A stretch of 9,151 bases of DNA from an uncultured Saprospirales bacterium (GCA_937926355.1 CALAZP010000132.1:1-9151); one strand, 5' to 3'; positions 1-6,986 are shown, counted from the stretch's first letter. A program made the numbers and translations. Notes: a model not told the origin generated them from the letters alone.

Positions 1-235
1 CCCAGAATCTGTTTTGTCCGGTATTAACGATGATTCCAGACAATTCAAGAATTTTATTAAGGAGTACGCAGTTATAGTCAATAAGGATGCATCAATTCTC
101 GAAGATCAGGAATTGGTTGCTCAACTAGATGCTTACCGGAATAATCGAATAGCATTGGAATCCATCATTAGAAAATTAGAAAATATCGTATTCACTAATG
201 AGCAATCCAGCTGCTTTTGGTCTATTAGACCATAG
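1..235 (+). CDS. 3' end of an unrecognised gene, cut by the left edge
   Basis: An open frame runs from the left edge (first full codon at position 2) to a TAG stop at 233-235 and gives about 77 residues. There is no in-frame ATG. The only possible start inside the window is a TTG at 14, so I read this as the C-terminal tail of a longer protein rather than a complete small gene. The visible part is hydrophilic, rich in charged residues, Asn, Ile and Leu, and probably mostly helical, for example around LDAYRNNRIALESIIRKLEN. It has no membrane segment and no motif I recognise. It ends 2 bp before the end of the convergent cytochrome gene, so the two genes meet tail to tail. Function unknown. Confidence 0.55.
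   Translation, partial: PESVLSGINDDSRQFKNFIKEYAVIVNKDASILEDQELVAQLDAYRNNRIALESIIRKLENIVFTNEQSSCFWSIRP
218..232. repeat. Short inverted repeat at the convergent gene junction
   Basis: The sequence TGGTCTATTAGACCA is a perfect inverted repeat around a central T. It could form a 6-bp stem with an ATT loop. It sits in the last codons of the left partial gene, just before the tail-to-tail junction with the cytochrome gene. No clear T-tract follows on either strand, so a terminator role is only a possibility. Confidence 0.35.
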
Positions 236-237
236 GG

Positions 238-1635
238 TTATAAAGTTTTCAGATATTCAATTACTGCTCTGCGTTCTTGGTCCTCAAGCTGATCACCAAA
301 GGTATGTCCTTGGTTGCCATATCCTGGCAAGCCAGTTTCATAGCTATATTTTGAATTTTGCTCCAGATTGGTGACTTTCCAACCTAATAATTGGTAATCG
401 TATTCGGCTGTTTGAGGATTCCTATCCCATTGGGATGGTCTTTCTGAGGATTTTAATAAGGACCACAAGTTGGGGACCGAACCGTTATGCAAATAAGGAG
501 CAGTAGCCCAAATTCCATCTAAGGGAGGAGCGACATAGCCTGCAATGGGCTCAAACCAAGATTTGGGAGGAGAGGTGGCAAACCAGCTTTTGTTGTACCA
601 ATCTACAATTGGGGCTTCTACTGCATAAGACGCGTAATAAGGATCTGTGCCGATAAGCGACAAACTAACGACTTTGTTGGGGTAAGTTTCATTAGGTCCA
701 TAAGTTCCGTGACATTTTGAACAATGCTGATTGAATATCAAAGACCCCTCCGCAGCAAGCGCAGTATTGATTTCTCTTGGAAAGGGTGGTGGAGTCAAAC
801 TTTTCAGCCAAGCGACTACATCGACAAAATGGTTTACTGCTTTTCTAGCTGCAATGGTATCTGGAATGCCTAAAACAGACGCTTGAAAGATTAATTTTGA
901 AAAATCACCTCTCCCAACGGCAGTGTAATAAAGGGCATTTTTTTTCTTAACATTCCAAAGCGGTGGTACATCGCTCGCAAGCGTGTAGCGGTGCATAGAA
1001 TAAGTGGGATTATAAGTAAAACTCAAATCTTCAGGATCTCTATACATGGCACACGCTTCTGCTAATCTCGCCGCTGGATTGACTCCTACATTTTTTGTTT
1101 GGATATATGGACCAATCGCTTCGAAATATTGGCTAAATGATTCATATGCTTCCCACTCAGGTGAATTTTTTCCAAACTTAAGTTGAACCCCCAGGTCTAA
1201 TGCTTTTGCCGCAGGCGTGAGGTTTCTAGTAAAGTCTGAGAATGGGTTTCCCAGCCCTAGAATTATTTCACCTTCTATTTTTCCTGCATGACAAGTAAAG
1301 CAATTGCCATTCAGGACTGGAATGCCGTTAGCCGCTTGGAATGCGGTGACTATATGAGGTAAATTTTCGTTGAGTCCAGTTCGATTAAGCAAAGAATCGG
1401 AAGTTCGATTAGCCATTCCCTTTGGCAATAGGGCCATAGGAACCCCAGATCCAATATAGTCTCCATTGATTACATATTGAAAGCCCGCTTCAGCATCTCC
1501 GCTATTGTCGGATGGTGTCTGAGGAATGACTTGAGTTTTCCAATCAGCTGGTGTGGTAACCAACGGCAGAGAACGGTATCCACCGCAGGCTATTACCCCC
1601 AAGATTAAAGTGCAAATAAATATATAGCGGATCAT
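238..1635 (-). CDS. Lipoprotein diheme cytochrome c, RoxA/MauG/diheme-peroxidase-like
   Basis: The 465-residue product is an exported c-type cytochrome. Its N-terminus (MIRYIFICTLILGVIACGG) is a short lipoprotein signal peptide with Cys17 at the lipobox, so the mature protein should be lipid-anchored on the periplasmic side. Two heme c sites are visible: CFTCH at residues 112-116 and CSKCH at 305-309. After the second heme, the stretch around residues 370-393 (PPLDGIWATAPYLHNGSVPN) is the hallmark of diheme cytochrome c peroxidase, MauG and RoxA-type proteins. RoxA-like rubber oxygenases are larger (roughly 650-700 residues, from memory), so I do not assign that activity; peroxidase, oxygenase or plain electron transfer all remain possible. 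The gene is the last of a three-gene minus-strand operon. Its ATG overlaps the TGA of the upstream ATE-like gene as ATGA (1632-1635), which supports this start and suggests translational coupling. Confidence 0.85.
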   Translation of the reverse strand: MIRYIFICTLILGVIACGGYRSLPLVTTPADWKTQVIPQTPSDNSGDAEAGFQYVINGDYIGSGVPMALLPKGMANRTSDSLLNRTGLNENLPHIVTAFQAANGIPVLNGNCFTCHAGKIEGEIILGLGNPFSDFTRNLTPAAKALDLGVQLKFGKNSPEWEAYESFSQYFEAIGPYIQTKNVGVNPAARLAEACAMYRDPEDLSFTYNPTYSMHRYTLASDVPPLWNVKKKNALYYTAVGRGDFSKLIFQASVLGIPDTIAARKAVNHFVDVVAWLKSLTPPPFPREINTALAAEGSLIFNQHCSKCHGTYGPNETYPNKVVSLSLIGTDPYYASYAVEAPIVDWYNKSWFATSPPKSWFEPIAGYVAPPLDGIWATAPYLHNGSVPNLWSLLKSSERPSQWDRNPQTAEYDYQLLGWKVTNLEQNSKYSYETGLPGYGNQGHTFGDQLEDQERRAVIEYLKTL

Positions 1636-2723
1636 TTTGGCAGTAATTGGCTGTTTAGTAGATAACTTACTACTTCAGATGTTTCTTTTTTAACCGTCAA
1701 AATTTCTAATAGTTCATAGCTGTTGTAATCTATCGAGCTTTCTTGTTGAATCTCTTGATCATCTTCAAAGAAAAAGAGACCGACATCTAATTGAATAGGA
1801 TGTTTGCCGCTACAAACCGCATAGGCCATTTGATAAGGGTGGAAAACAATAGCAGTGAAATGATCTGTTCCTTCAGAACTGGCTAAAGTAATAAACAATG
1901 GGTGATCCAATAATGGGCCAAAACTCAGCCAATCTTCTGTATTGTGATTATACTCGGTCTGTTGGATGATACTAAATGAAATCTTATTTTCTCGAAGCGC
2001 TTTGGCTAAAGCCCGTATTTGTCGGGTTAAAATTTCAATCAAATCATACGAAGGCCCAAAGGATTCCCATGGTATCCACGCCTGTTCGGGTGGATGATAA
2101 AATTCCATCGGCTTGATCCTTAATTTATAATTAAAAATTGGATTTTTTAAAACTACATATCCAGGATAATAATAGCTAAATCCATTTTTTATGCCATATT
2201 CTATTTCAGCCAGCATGGTAAAAATTCCCAAACTGTATTTTTGATAATGAGGGTGAAATACGCCCAGAATACTAGCTAACGAATTTTGACCCAAATCAAA
2301 ATAACTAAAAGCAATAAGCAGGTCGTCGTCATACACATTAACTTCATAGGTATTAAACCTATATCCCACATAGGAAGCAAAAGATCCACTCCTTTGTTTG
2401 AGGTCAATCACATATTTTTGATATAATGCTTCTTGGCTTTTTGAATAAGTTGCTTTTCTAATTTCTACTCTAAAATTAGAATGAACTCGATTGTATATTT
2501 GGCGAATGCTTTTTGATTTTTTATAGTTTTTGAGCGGAAGTCTTAGCCACAATACTGAACTTACCATGTTTTCGAAAAACATGCAGTGGACGGTAAACAA
2601 ATTATTGTTCATTCGATACCACCCTTTCATTAAAAACTCATCTAAGACCTCATTGACCGGATTGGCTTTATGATTGGAATCTGTAAGATTTAGTTCTTTA
2701 ATGGAGTTGAAAAATAAATTCAT
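1632..2723 (-). CDS. Divergent arginyl/leucyl-tRNA-protein transferase-like protein (ATE/Bpt-like)
   Basis: The product has 363 residues. Residues about 30-215 follow the layout of aminoacyl-tRNA-protein transferases. An N-terminal block (GWYRMNNNLFTVHC, residues 34-47) resembles the GFRRSG-x-LYRPHC block of Bpt/ATE enzymes. Next comes a SKSIRQIYNR block (70-79), then a GNAT-like core with YEVNVYDDDLLIAFSYFDLG (126-145), SILGVFHP (151-158), SLGIFTMLAEIEYGIKNG (164-181) and SYYYPGYVV (183-191), all like ATE_C. Family members add Arg or Leu from charged tRNA to protein N-termini for degradation. Here the usual Cys-rich cluster after the first block is reduced to one Cys (Cys47), so activity may be altered or lost. 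Residues from about 222 to the end match no domain I know. No signal peptide or membrane segment is seen, so it is probably cytoplasmic. It lies between the UbiD and cytochrome genes with ATGA overlaps at both ends. The family match is clear by pattern, but the substrate is unknown. Confidence 0.7.
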   Translation of the reverse strand: MNLFFNSIKELNLTDSNHKANPVNEVLDEFLMKGWYRMNNNLFTVHCMFFENMVSSVLWLRLPLKNYKKSKSIRQIYNRVHSNFRVEIRKATYSKSQEALYQKYVIDLKQRSGSFASYVGYRFNTYEVNVYDDDLLIAFSYFDLGQNSLASILGVFHPHYQKYSLGIFTMLAEIEYGIKNGFSYYYPGYVVLKNPIFNYKLRIKPMEFYHPPEQAWIPWESFGPSYDLIEILTRQIRALAKALRENKISFSIIQQTEYNHNTEDWLSFGPLLDHPLFITLASSEGTDHFTAIVFHPYQMAYAVCSGKHPIQLDVGLFFFEDDQEIQQESSIDYNSYELLEILTVKKETSEVVSYLLNSQLLPK

Positions 2724-4528
2724 ACAACATTATACAATTCCCCTCCTTTAGAAAAAAGTTTATCGACATTTTTTTGTGTTTTTTTATCTGGCAGGAGTTC
2801 AGGGGCATGGTGGTTTTTTATTCTGGCGTCTATAATGAGAGATCCTTCACATCCCCAGTGTTTGTCTTTTACAAACGCATTAATGCCATAAATATCTTTT
2901 GCGGGATTAGAACGGGTAAATACGGTCCAGACGAAATTGTTGAGGGAAGCCGCTGTAAAGTGAGGTTGATCTACCACTACTACAAGTGGAAAAGAGTCCA
3001 TATTCTGATTATTCAGTGCTTTTATGAGGTCTTCCATAGTTTGGCCGGGAGTAAGTTGGACTGCCAATACTCCTGGGCGGGCTATGACCACTTCGTGAAA
3101 AGAGGTGGGAAGACTAAAATCTTTGGGGAGTTCTGTACCTAATTCTCGGAGCTCTGGACCACAACAGGCAATGACTACTTTGGACCCTTCATTCCATCCC
3201 TCTCCGGAATAGTCAAGCGTATCAATGGTAGTTTTGGTATGAAAATGTAAATCTCTTTTCCAATCTACTCTTTGTAGCACGTGATTGAAGAAATAGTCGG
3301 TATCTCTGGCATTTAATTCTGGATGTCTATTTCCTGCGGCTATAAAAAGATATTTGGCTAAGGATGTTTGACCACTCCCAATGATCCTATTGGCTTGGGT
3401 GAGTATTTCTTCCGGTTTTTCTTCTCGAAAAGGCATATATCGTTCGCTTCCTACGGCCAATAAAAGAGGATGTACCCCAGCTGCGTCTACTGCGTGGATA
3501 CTCCTTACACCAGGAAATTCTTGAGCAGTTAAATTTTTAACCATTAGATGAATCAGATGTCCAAAACTCGAATCCTCTTGTGGAGGTCTGCCTACAACGG
3601 TGAAATGCCAAATGGCGTTTTTTCTATGATAGACCTGTTGTACTTTAAGGACAGGAAAGGGATGTTGAAGACTGTAATATCCCAAATGATCTCCAAATGG
3701 CCCCTCAGGCTTCTTTTCATTTTTTTTCACTATTCCTGTGATGACAAAATCAGCATCAGCTGAAAGGAAATATCCGTCATCTATGCAATAGCCAAATCTT
3801 TTTCCTCCCAACATTCCTGCAAAGGTGAGTTCTGATAAACCCTCTGGTAATGGCATAATGGCCGAAAAAGCATGGGAGGGAGGGCCACCTATGAAAATGC
3901 TTACTTTAAATTCGTCTTCGCTTTCGTTATACATGGTGTGATGTACACCTATTCCTCTGTGTAATTGGTAGTGAAGTCCTATTTCTTCGTTCATTGGATA
4001 GTCGTTCCCCGTTAGTTGAATTCTGTACATGCCTAAATTAGAATCCATGATTTTTGAAGAATTAGGAGGCATTGAAAAAACTTGGGGTAGGGTAACAAAG
4101 GCACCGCCATCATCGGGCCAGGACTTAATTAATGGTAATTGGTCAATAGTGGTTTTACCATATAAAATAGGAGCTAATCTTCTTTTTCGCGGTAAAGCAG
4201 TTAAGGCGGTTATAGGAGCTGAAAGAAAAGATAAAGGATCTTTTAGAAAAACGGAGGGATCAGCCTTAAGGGCAATAATCTTTGCCACTTTAGGGAGCGT
4301 TTTTCTAAATAGGTATTCTGTGCGGTCTATTGTTCCATATAAATTACTCAGGGCAGAAAACGAGGTCCCTTTTAGATTGGTAAAGAGAATGGCAGGCCCA
4401 CCCTTTTCAAAAATTCTGCGATGTATTTCGGCTGCTTCTAAATTGGGATCCACCTCACTTTTAATCTCTAGTAATTGCTTGGTTTTCCTCAGGTCCGAAA
4501 CTGTATCTGATAAACTGTGATAGGCCAT
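2720..4528 (-). CDS. UbiD-family prFMN-dependent decarboxylase (long form)
   Basis: The 602-residue product aligns by eye with UbiD along most of its length. UbiD enzymes use prenylated FMN, made by UbiX, to decarboxylate aromatic or unsaturated acids, classically in quinone biosynthesis. Visible family motifs include GGPAILFTNLKG (43-54), SNLGMYRIQLTG (163-174) with the catalytic-type Arg169 and metal-ligand Asn164, HRG (190-192), PEGPFGDHLGYY (274-285) with Glu275 and Asp280 completing the acid/Arg set, and GRPPQE (313-318). Near the C-terminus, WTVFTRSNPAKDI (534-546) resembles the E. coli WAITTRMDPARD segment. It is about 100 residues longer than E. coli UbiD (497); most of the extra sequence lies at about 380-510, and similar long forms occur in Bacteroidota. 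No ubiX is in view. Bacteroidota generally use menaquinone, so a menaquinone-pathway or other aromatic acid substrate is more likely than the ubiquinone precursor. It is first in a three-gene operon, divergent from thyA. Confidence 0.88.
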   Translation of the reverse strand: MAYHSLSDTVSDLRKTKQLLEIKSEVDPNLEAAEIHRRIFEKGGPAILFTNLKGTSFSALSNLYGTIDRTEYLFRKTLPKVAKIIALKADPSVFLKDPLSFLSAPITALTALPRKRRLAPILYGKTTIDQLPLIKSWPDDGGAFVTLPQVFSMPPNSSKIMDSNLGMYRIQLTGNDYPMNEEIGLHYQLHRGIGVHHTMYNESEDEFKVSIFIGGPPSHAFSAIMPLPEGLSELTFAGMLGGKRFGYCIDDGYFLSADADFVITGIVKKNEKKPEGPFGDHLGYYSLQHPFPVLKVQQVYHRKNAIWHFTVVGRPPQEDSSFGHLIHLMVKNLTAQEFPGVRSIHAVDAAGVHPLLLAVGSERYMPFREEKPEEILTQANRIIGSGQTSLAKYLFIAAGNRHPELNARDTDYFFNHVLQRVDWKRDLHFHTKTTIDTLDYSGEGWNEGSKVVIACCGPELRELGTELPKDFSLPTSFHEVVIARPGVLAVQLTPGQTMEDLIKALNNQNMDSFPLVVVVDQPHFTAASLNNFVWTVFTRSNPAKDIYGINAFVKDKHWGCEGSLIIDARIKNHHAPELLPDKKTQKNVDKLFSKGGELYNVV

Positions 4529-4608
4529 TTGAATTCTTTTACGGCAAACAACCCAAAAAAATTAATGTTTGAAGGTTTTTTTAAGTAACCTATAAAAATT
4601 CAAATATT

Positions 4609-4616
4609 TATATTTG
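4609..4616 (+). promoter_or_regulatory. Putative thyA -7 promoter element (TAnnTTTG type)
   Basis: TATATTTG matches the Bacteroidota -7 consensus TAnnTTTG exactly. Transcription would begin a few bases downstream and give a leader of about 20 nt before the ATG at 4641. No good TTG -33 element is seen at the usual spacing, so the call rests on the -7 match and its position. Confidence 0.5.
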
Positions 4617-4617
4617 T

Positions 4618-4627
4618 TTTGCGCAAA
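4618..4627. repeat. 10-bp palindrome beside the thyA transcription start
   Basis: TTTGCGCAAA is a perfect 10-bp palindrome placed just after the thyA -7 element, near the predicted transcription start. The position suits an operator, but there is only one copy and no regulator is known. It may be chance in AT-rich DNA. Confidence 0.3.
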
Positions 4628-4640
4628 CATTAATAAACAC

Positions 4641-5435
4641 ATGCAGTCCTATCACCGACTGATTGAAAAGATACTAAAAGAGGGTTCTGAGAAAACAGAC
4701 CGGACAGGAACTGGTACCCTTAGTCTTTTCGGATACCAAATGCGTTTCGATCTCAGTGAGGGATTTCCTTTGGTAACTACAAAAAAGATTCATTTCAAAT
4801 CTGTTCTTCACGAGTTATTATGGTTTCTAAAAGGGGATACCAATATTGCGTATTTGCAAAAGAATGGTGTTCGAATTTGGAACGAATGGGCTGATGAAAA
4901 CGGTAATCTGGGTCCCGTTTATGGCCAGCAGTGGATAAGCTGGAAAGGTTATGATGGGAGCGTAATTAATCAAATCGAACAAGCTGTAGATACGTTGAAA
5001 AATAATCCCGATAGCAGAAGAATAGTGGTTAGTGCTTGGAATGTGGGGGAACTCGAAGAGATGGCCTTAATGCCTTGCCATGCTTTGTTTCAATTTTATG
5101 TTGCAGAAGGCAAGCTGAGTTGCCAACTTTATCAGCGTTCAGCTGATGTTTTTTTAGGAGTACCGTTCAATATTGCTTCTTATGCCTTGTTGACTTTGAT
5201 GGTGGCTCATGTAACCGACCTTGGGTTAGGAGACTTCATACATACTTTTGGAGATGTCCATCTTTACAGCAACCATCTTGAGCAAGCAAAACTACAATTG
5301 TCAAGAACTGTTCGCCCTTTACCGAAGGTGATTATTAGAGAAAAAAGGAAGTCCATTTTTGATTTTGAATATGGAGATTTCGAATTAGTAGATTACAACC
5401 CTTGGCCCCATATATCTGCAAAAGTAGCTATTTAA
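4641..5435 (+). CDS. thyA: Thymidylate synthase
   Basis: This enzyme methylates dUMP to dTMP with 5,10-methylenetetrahydrofolate, yielding dihydrofolate, in the cytoplasm. I start it at the ATG at 4641 (MQSYHRLIEK), which gives 264 residues, the same length as E. coli ThyA and in register with it. The open frame extends 27 bases further upstream to a TTG, but that would overlap the promoter and has no family support. Key residues fall at the E. coli positions: Arg21, the catalytic Cys146 in MPCHALFQFYV, Arg126-Arg127, Arg166 in YQRSADV, Asp169, Asn177, and His207/Tyr209 in DVHLYSNHL. The C-terminus (HISAKVAI) matches the family's closing tail. It is probably transcribed from its own promoter. 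The usual partner folA does not follow; an ACIII operon does instead. Confidence 0.98.
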   Translation: MQSYHRLIEKILKEGSEKTDRTGTGTLSLFGYQMRFDLSEGFPLVTTKKIHFKSVLHELLWFLKGDTNIAYLQKNGVRIWNEWADENGNLGPVYGQQWISWKGYDGSVINQIEQAVDTLKNNPDSRRIVVSAWNVGELEEMALMPCHALFQFYVAEGKLSCQLYQRSADVFLGVPFNIASYALLTLMVAHVTDLGLGDFIHTFGDVHLYSNHLEQAKLQLSRTVRPLPKVIIREKRKSIFDFEYGDFELVDYNPWPHISAKVAI

Positions 5436-5453
5436 TTTAGACTTTATCTAAAT
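5435..5453 (+). terminator. Weak hairpin after thyA, possible terminator
   Basis: An AT-rich inverted repeat with arms ATTTAGA (5435-5441) and TCTAAAT (5447-5453) and a 5-nt loop begins at the thyA stop codon. A run of seven Ts lies about 18 nt further on (5472-5478), preceded by a second, very weak AGCC/GGTT stem. It is placed where a thyA terminator would be expected, but the stem is too AT-rich to be convincing. Confidence 0.3.
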
Positions 5454-5498
5454 AAGCCAAGTGGTTCTATATTTTTTTACAATAAAGCCTTTGAATTT

Positions 5499-5506
5499 TA
5501 TCTTTG
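5499..5506 (+). promoter_or_regulatory. Putative act operon -7 promoter element (TAnnTTTG type)
   Basis: TATCTTTG, followed by C, is an exact match to the Bacteroidota -7 element. It lies between thyA and actA, so the act operon probably has its own promoter. No TTG is seen at the -33 position, only a T-run (5472-5478). The expected start near 5510 leaves about 58 nt of leader to the ATG at 5568, but only about 10 nt to the ATG at 5520, which bears on the choice of start for actA. Confidence 0.55.
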
Positions 5507-5567
5507 CGCTGACATAAATATGACACAATTAAATCTAAATAAAGAGGTGTTAAAATCCACATTTAAA

Positions 5568-6986
5568 ATGTTAAAAAACATCATTTCAAAAAATCGAATA
5601 GTTCTAGCAGTCATCTTGTCGGTGACATTTGTTAGTTCTGTAGGAGCGGCTGATATCGATGCGGGTAAAACCCTTTTCCGAAATCAGTGCGCAAGTTGTC
5701 ACAACAAGGACATGAAGTCTGATTTAGTCGGGCCAGCACTGGGGGGAGTTGAAGAGAGATGGGCTGATTATCCTCCAGAAGATCTATATGCTTGGATAAG
5801 AAATTCCTCTGCAATGATAAATGCCGGTCACCCGAGGGCAACAGAATTGTGGAATCAGTGGAAACCTAACGTGATGAGCAATTTTTTGAATCTTACTGAT
5901 GACGAAATTGCAAGCCTACTTGAGTACATTCAGTGTACTTATGATGGAAGTTGTGTTCCTCAGCCATTGGCAGTCGGGCCAGTTGGTGGCGCTGCGGATC
6001 AGTCCTCAGAAGGAACAGACAACACCCTACTATTTGCTATTCTTGCGCTTGTTTTAGCCTTCTTAGCTATCATTCTGACAAAAGTATTGTCTAACCTGAA
6101 TTATATGGTAGCCATTAACGAGGGCCAAACAGATATTCAAAGAAAGTCCTTAGTTGAGATTCTTACTAGCAAAGGAATTATTGCCTTCGTTATTTTTGCT
6201 TTGGTAGTTTTAGGTGGATATACCACCGTTAATAACGCCATTATGTTAGGCAGACAGCAAGGATACGAGCCTACCCAACCTATCGCATTTTCACATGCTA
6301 CACATGCTGGTTTACACAAAATTGAATGTCAATACTGTCACGACGGGGCTAGAAGATCCAAACATTCCGTTATTCCAGCTGCCAATACTTGTATGAATTG
6401 TCATAAAGCTATCAAAGTGGGTTCAAAATACGGGACTGCTGAATTAACAAAAATTTATGCTTCTATTGGTTTTGATCCAAATACAGATAGTTACTTGGAA
6501 AATTACGATGAATATTCTGAGGATGACATCAAAAGGGTATACATGAACTGGATCGCAGATACCTACATCAAAGAAGTGGGAACTCTCGACGCCAAAGGAG
6601 AACAATTAATAGAAGAACAGTGGGAAGGGATAAAAACTTCTCTTACTAATGAGACCAAGGATAAAATTCAGGGGCCCATTGAATGGGTAAGAATTCATAA
6701 TCTTCCCGATCATGCTTATTTCAATCATGCACAGCACGTAACGGTTGGTAAATTGGAATGTCAGCAATGTCATGGGCCTGTAGAAGAAATGGAGGTAGTT
6801 GCTCAATACGCCCCGTTATCTATGGGATGGTGTATCAACTGTCACCGGGAAACCGAAGTTCAATTTACATCCAATGAATATTACCAGGATTACGAAAAAC
6901 TGCATGCTGATTTAGCATCTGGTAAAAAGGATAAAATTACGGTTGAAGATATAGGTGGTTTGGAATGTCAAAAATGCCATTACTAA
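5568..6986 (+). CDS. actA: Alternative complex III subunit ActA, fused to an N-terminal monoheme cytochrome c
   Basis: ActA is the multiheme electron-transfer subunit of alternative complex III, a membrane menaquinol:cytochrome c/oxidase oxidoreductase. Numbered from the ATG at 5568 (472 residues), the protein has a signal peptide (MLKNIISKNR, then a hydrophobic run to SVGAA); a class I-like cytochrome c domain with CASCH at 41-45 and a likely Met103 axial ligand; a membrane helix at about 152-175; a short polar loop; a second helix at about 203-222; and a pentaheme region with CxxCH at 254-258, 275-279, 398-402, 422-426 and 467-471. The two helices place both heme domains in the periplasm. 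An ATG at 5520 would add 16 residues. I prefer 5568 because the signal peptide then has normal form and the leader is longer. It lies 13 bp upstream of actB, which supports the ACIII assignment. The monoheme fusion is the notable feature. Confidence 0.92.
   Translation: MLKNIISKNRIVLAVILSVTFVSSVGAADIDAGKTLFRNQCASCHNKDMKSDLVGPALGGVEERWADYPPEDLYAWIRNSSAMINAGHPRATELWNQWKPNVMSNFLNLTDDEIASLLEYIQCTYDGSCVPQPLAVGPVGGAADQSSEGTDNTLLFAILALVLAFLAIILTKVLSNLNYMVAINEGQTDIQRKSLVEILTSKGIIAFVIFALVVLGGYTTVNNAIMLGRQQGYEPTQPIAFSHATHAGLHKIECQYCHDGARRSKHSVIPAANTCMNCHKAIKVGSKYGTAELTKIYASIGFDPNTDSYLENYDEYSEDDIKRVYMNWIADTYIKEVGTLDAKGEQLIEEQWEGIKTSLTNETKDKIQGPIEWVRIHNLPDHAYFNHAQHVTVGKLECQQCHGPVEEMEVVAQYAPLSMGWCINCHRETEVQFTSNEYYQDYEKLHADLASGKKDKITVEDIGGLECQKCHY

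Larger units (their letters stand above)
4529..4640. promoter_or_regulatory. Divergent intergenic region between the UbiD operon and thyA
   Basis: This AT-rich 112-bp region must hold the promoters for both the leftward UbiD/ATE/cytochrome operon and rightward thyA. A clear Bacteroidota -7 element is visible only for thyA. For the leftward operon I find only one-mismatch candidates (CAAATATT at 4601-4608 and CAAACATT at 4624-4631 on the plus strand, reading AATATTTG and AATGTTTG on the minus strand). If either is used, the two promoters overlap. Confidence 0.5.

Noticed and set aside
14..235. A complete 73-residue gene starting at TTG 14
   Set aside because: The frame stays open to the left edge and has no ATG, so the tail of a longer gene is more likely.
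2774..3763. Two plus-strand open frames (2774-3142 and 3548-3763)
   Set aside because: Both are antisense to conserved UbiD coding sequence and have no family features.
4029..4520. Plus-strand open frame of 163 codons
   Set aside because: It lies wholly antisense to the well-supported UbiD gene and shows no recognisable motif.
4614..4640. TTG-start extension of thyA by nine residues
   Set aside because: The ATG at 4641 gives exactly the family length and register, and the extension would overlap the predicted promoter and transcription start.
5632..6806. Three short minus-strand open frames (5632-5841, 6137-6319, 6606-6806)
   Set aside because: They are antisense to actA, whose heme motifs establish the plus-strand reading; the Cys-rich look comes from the reverse frame.
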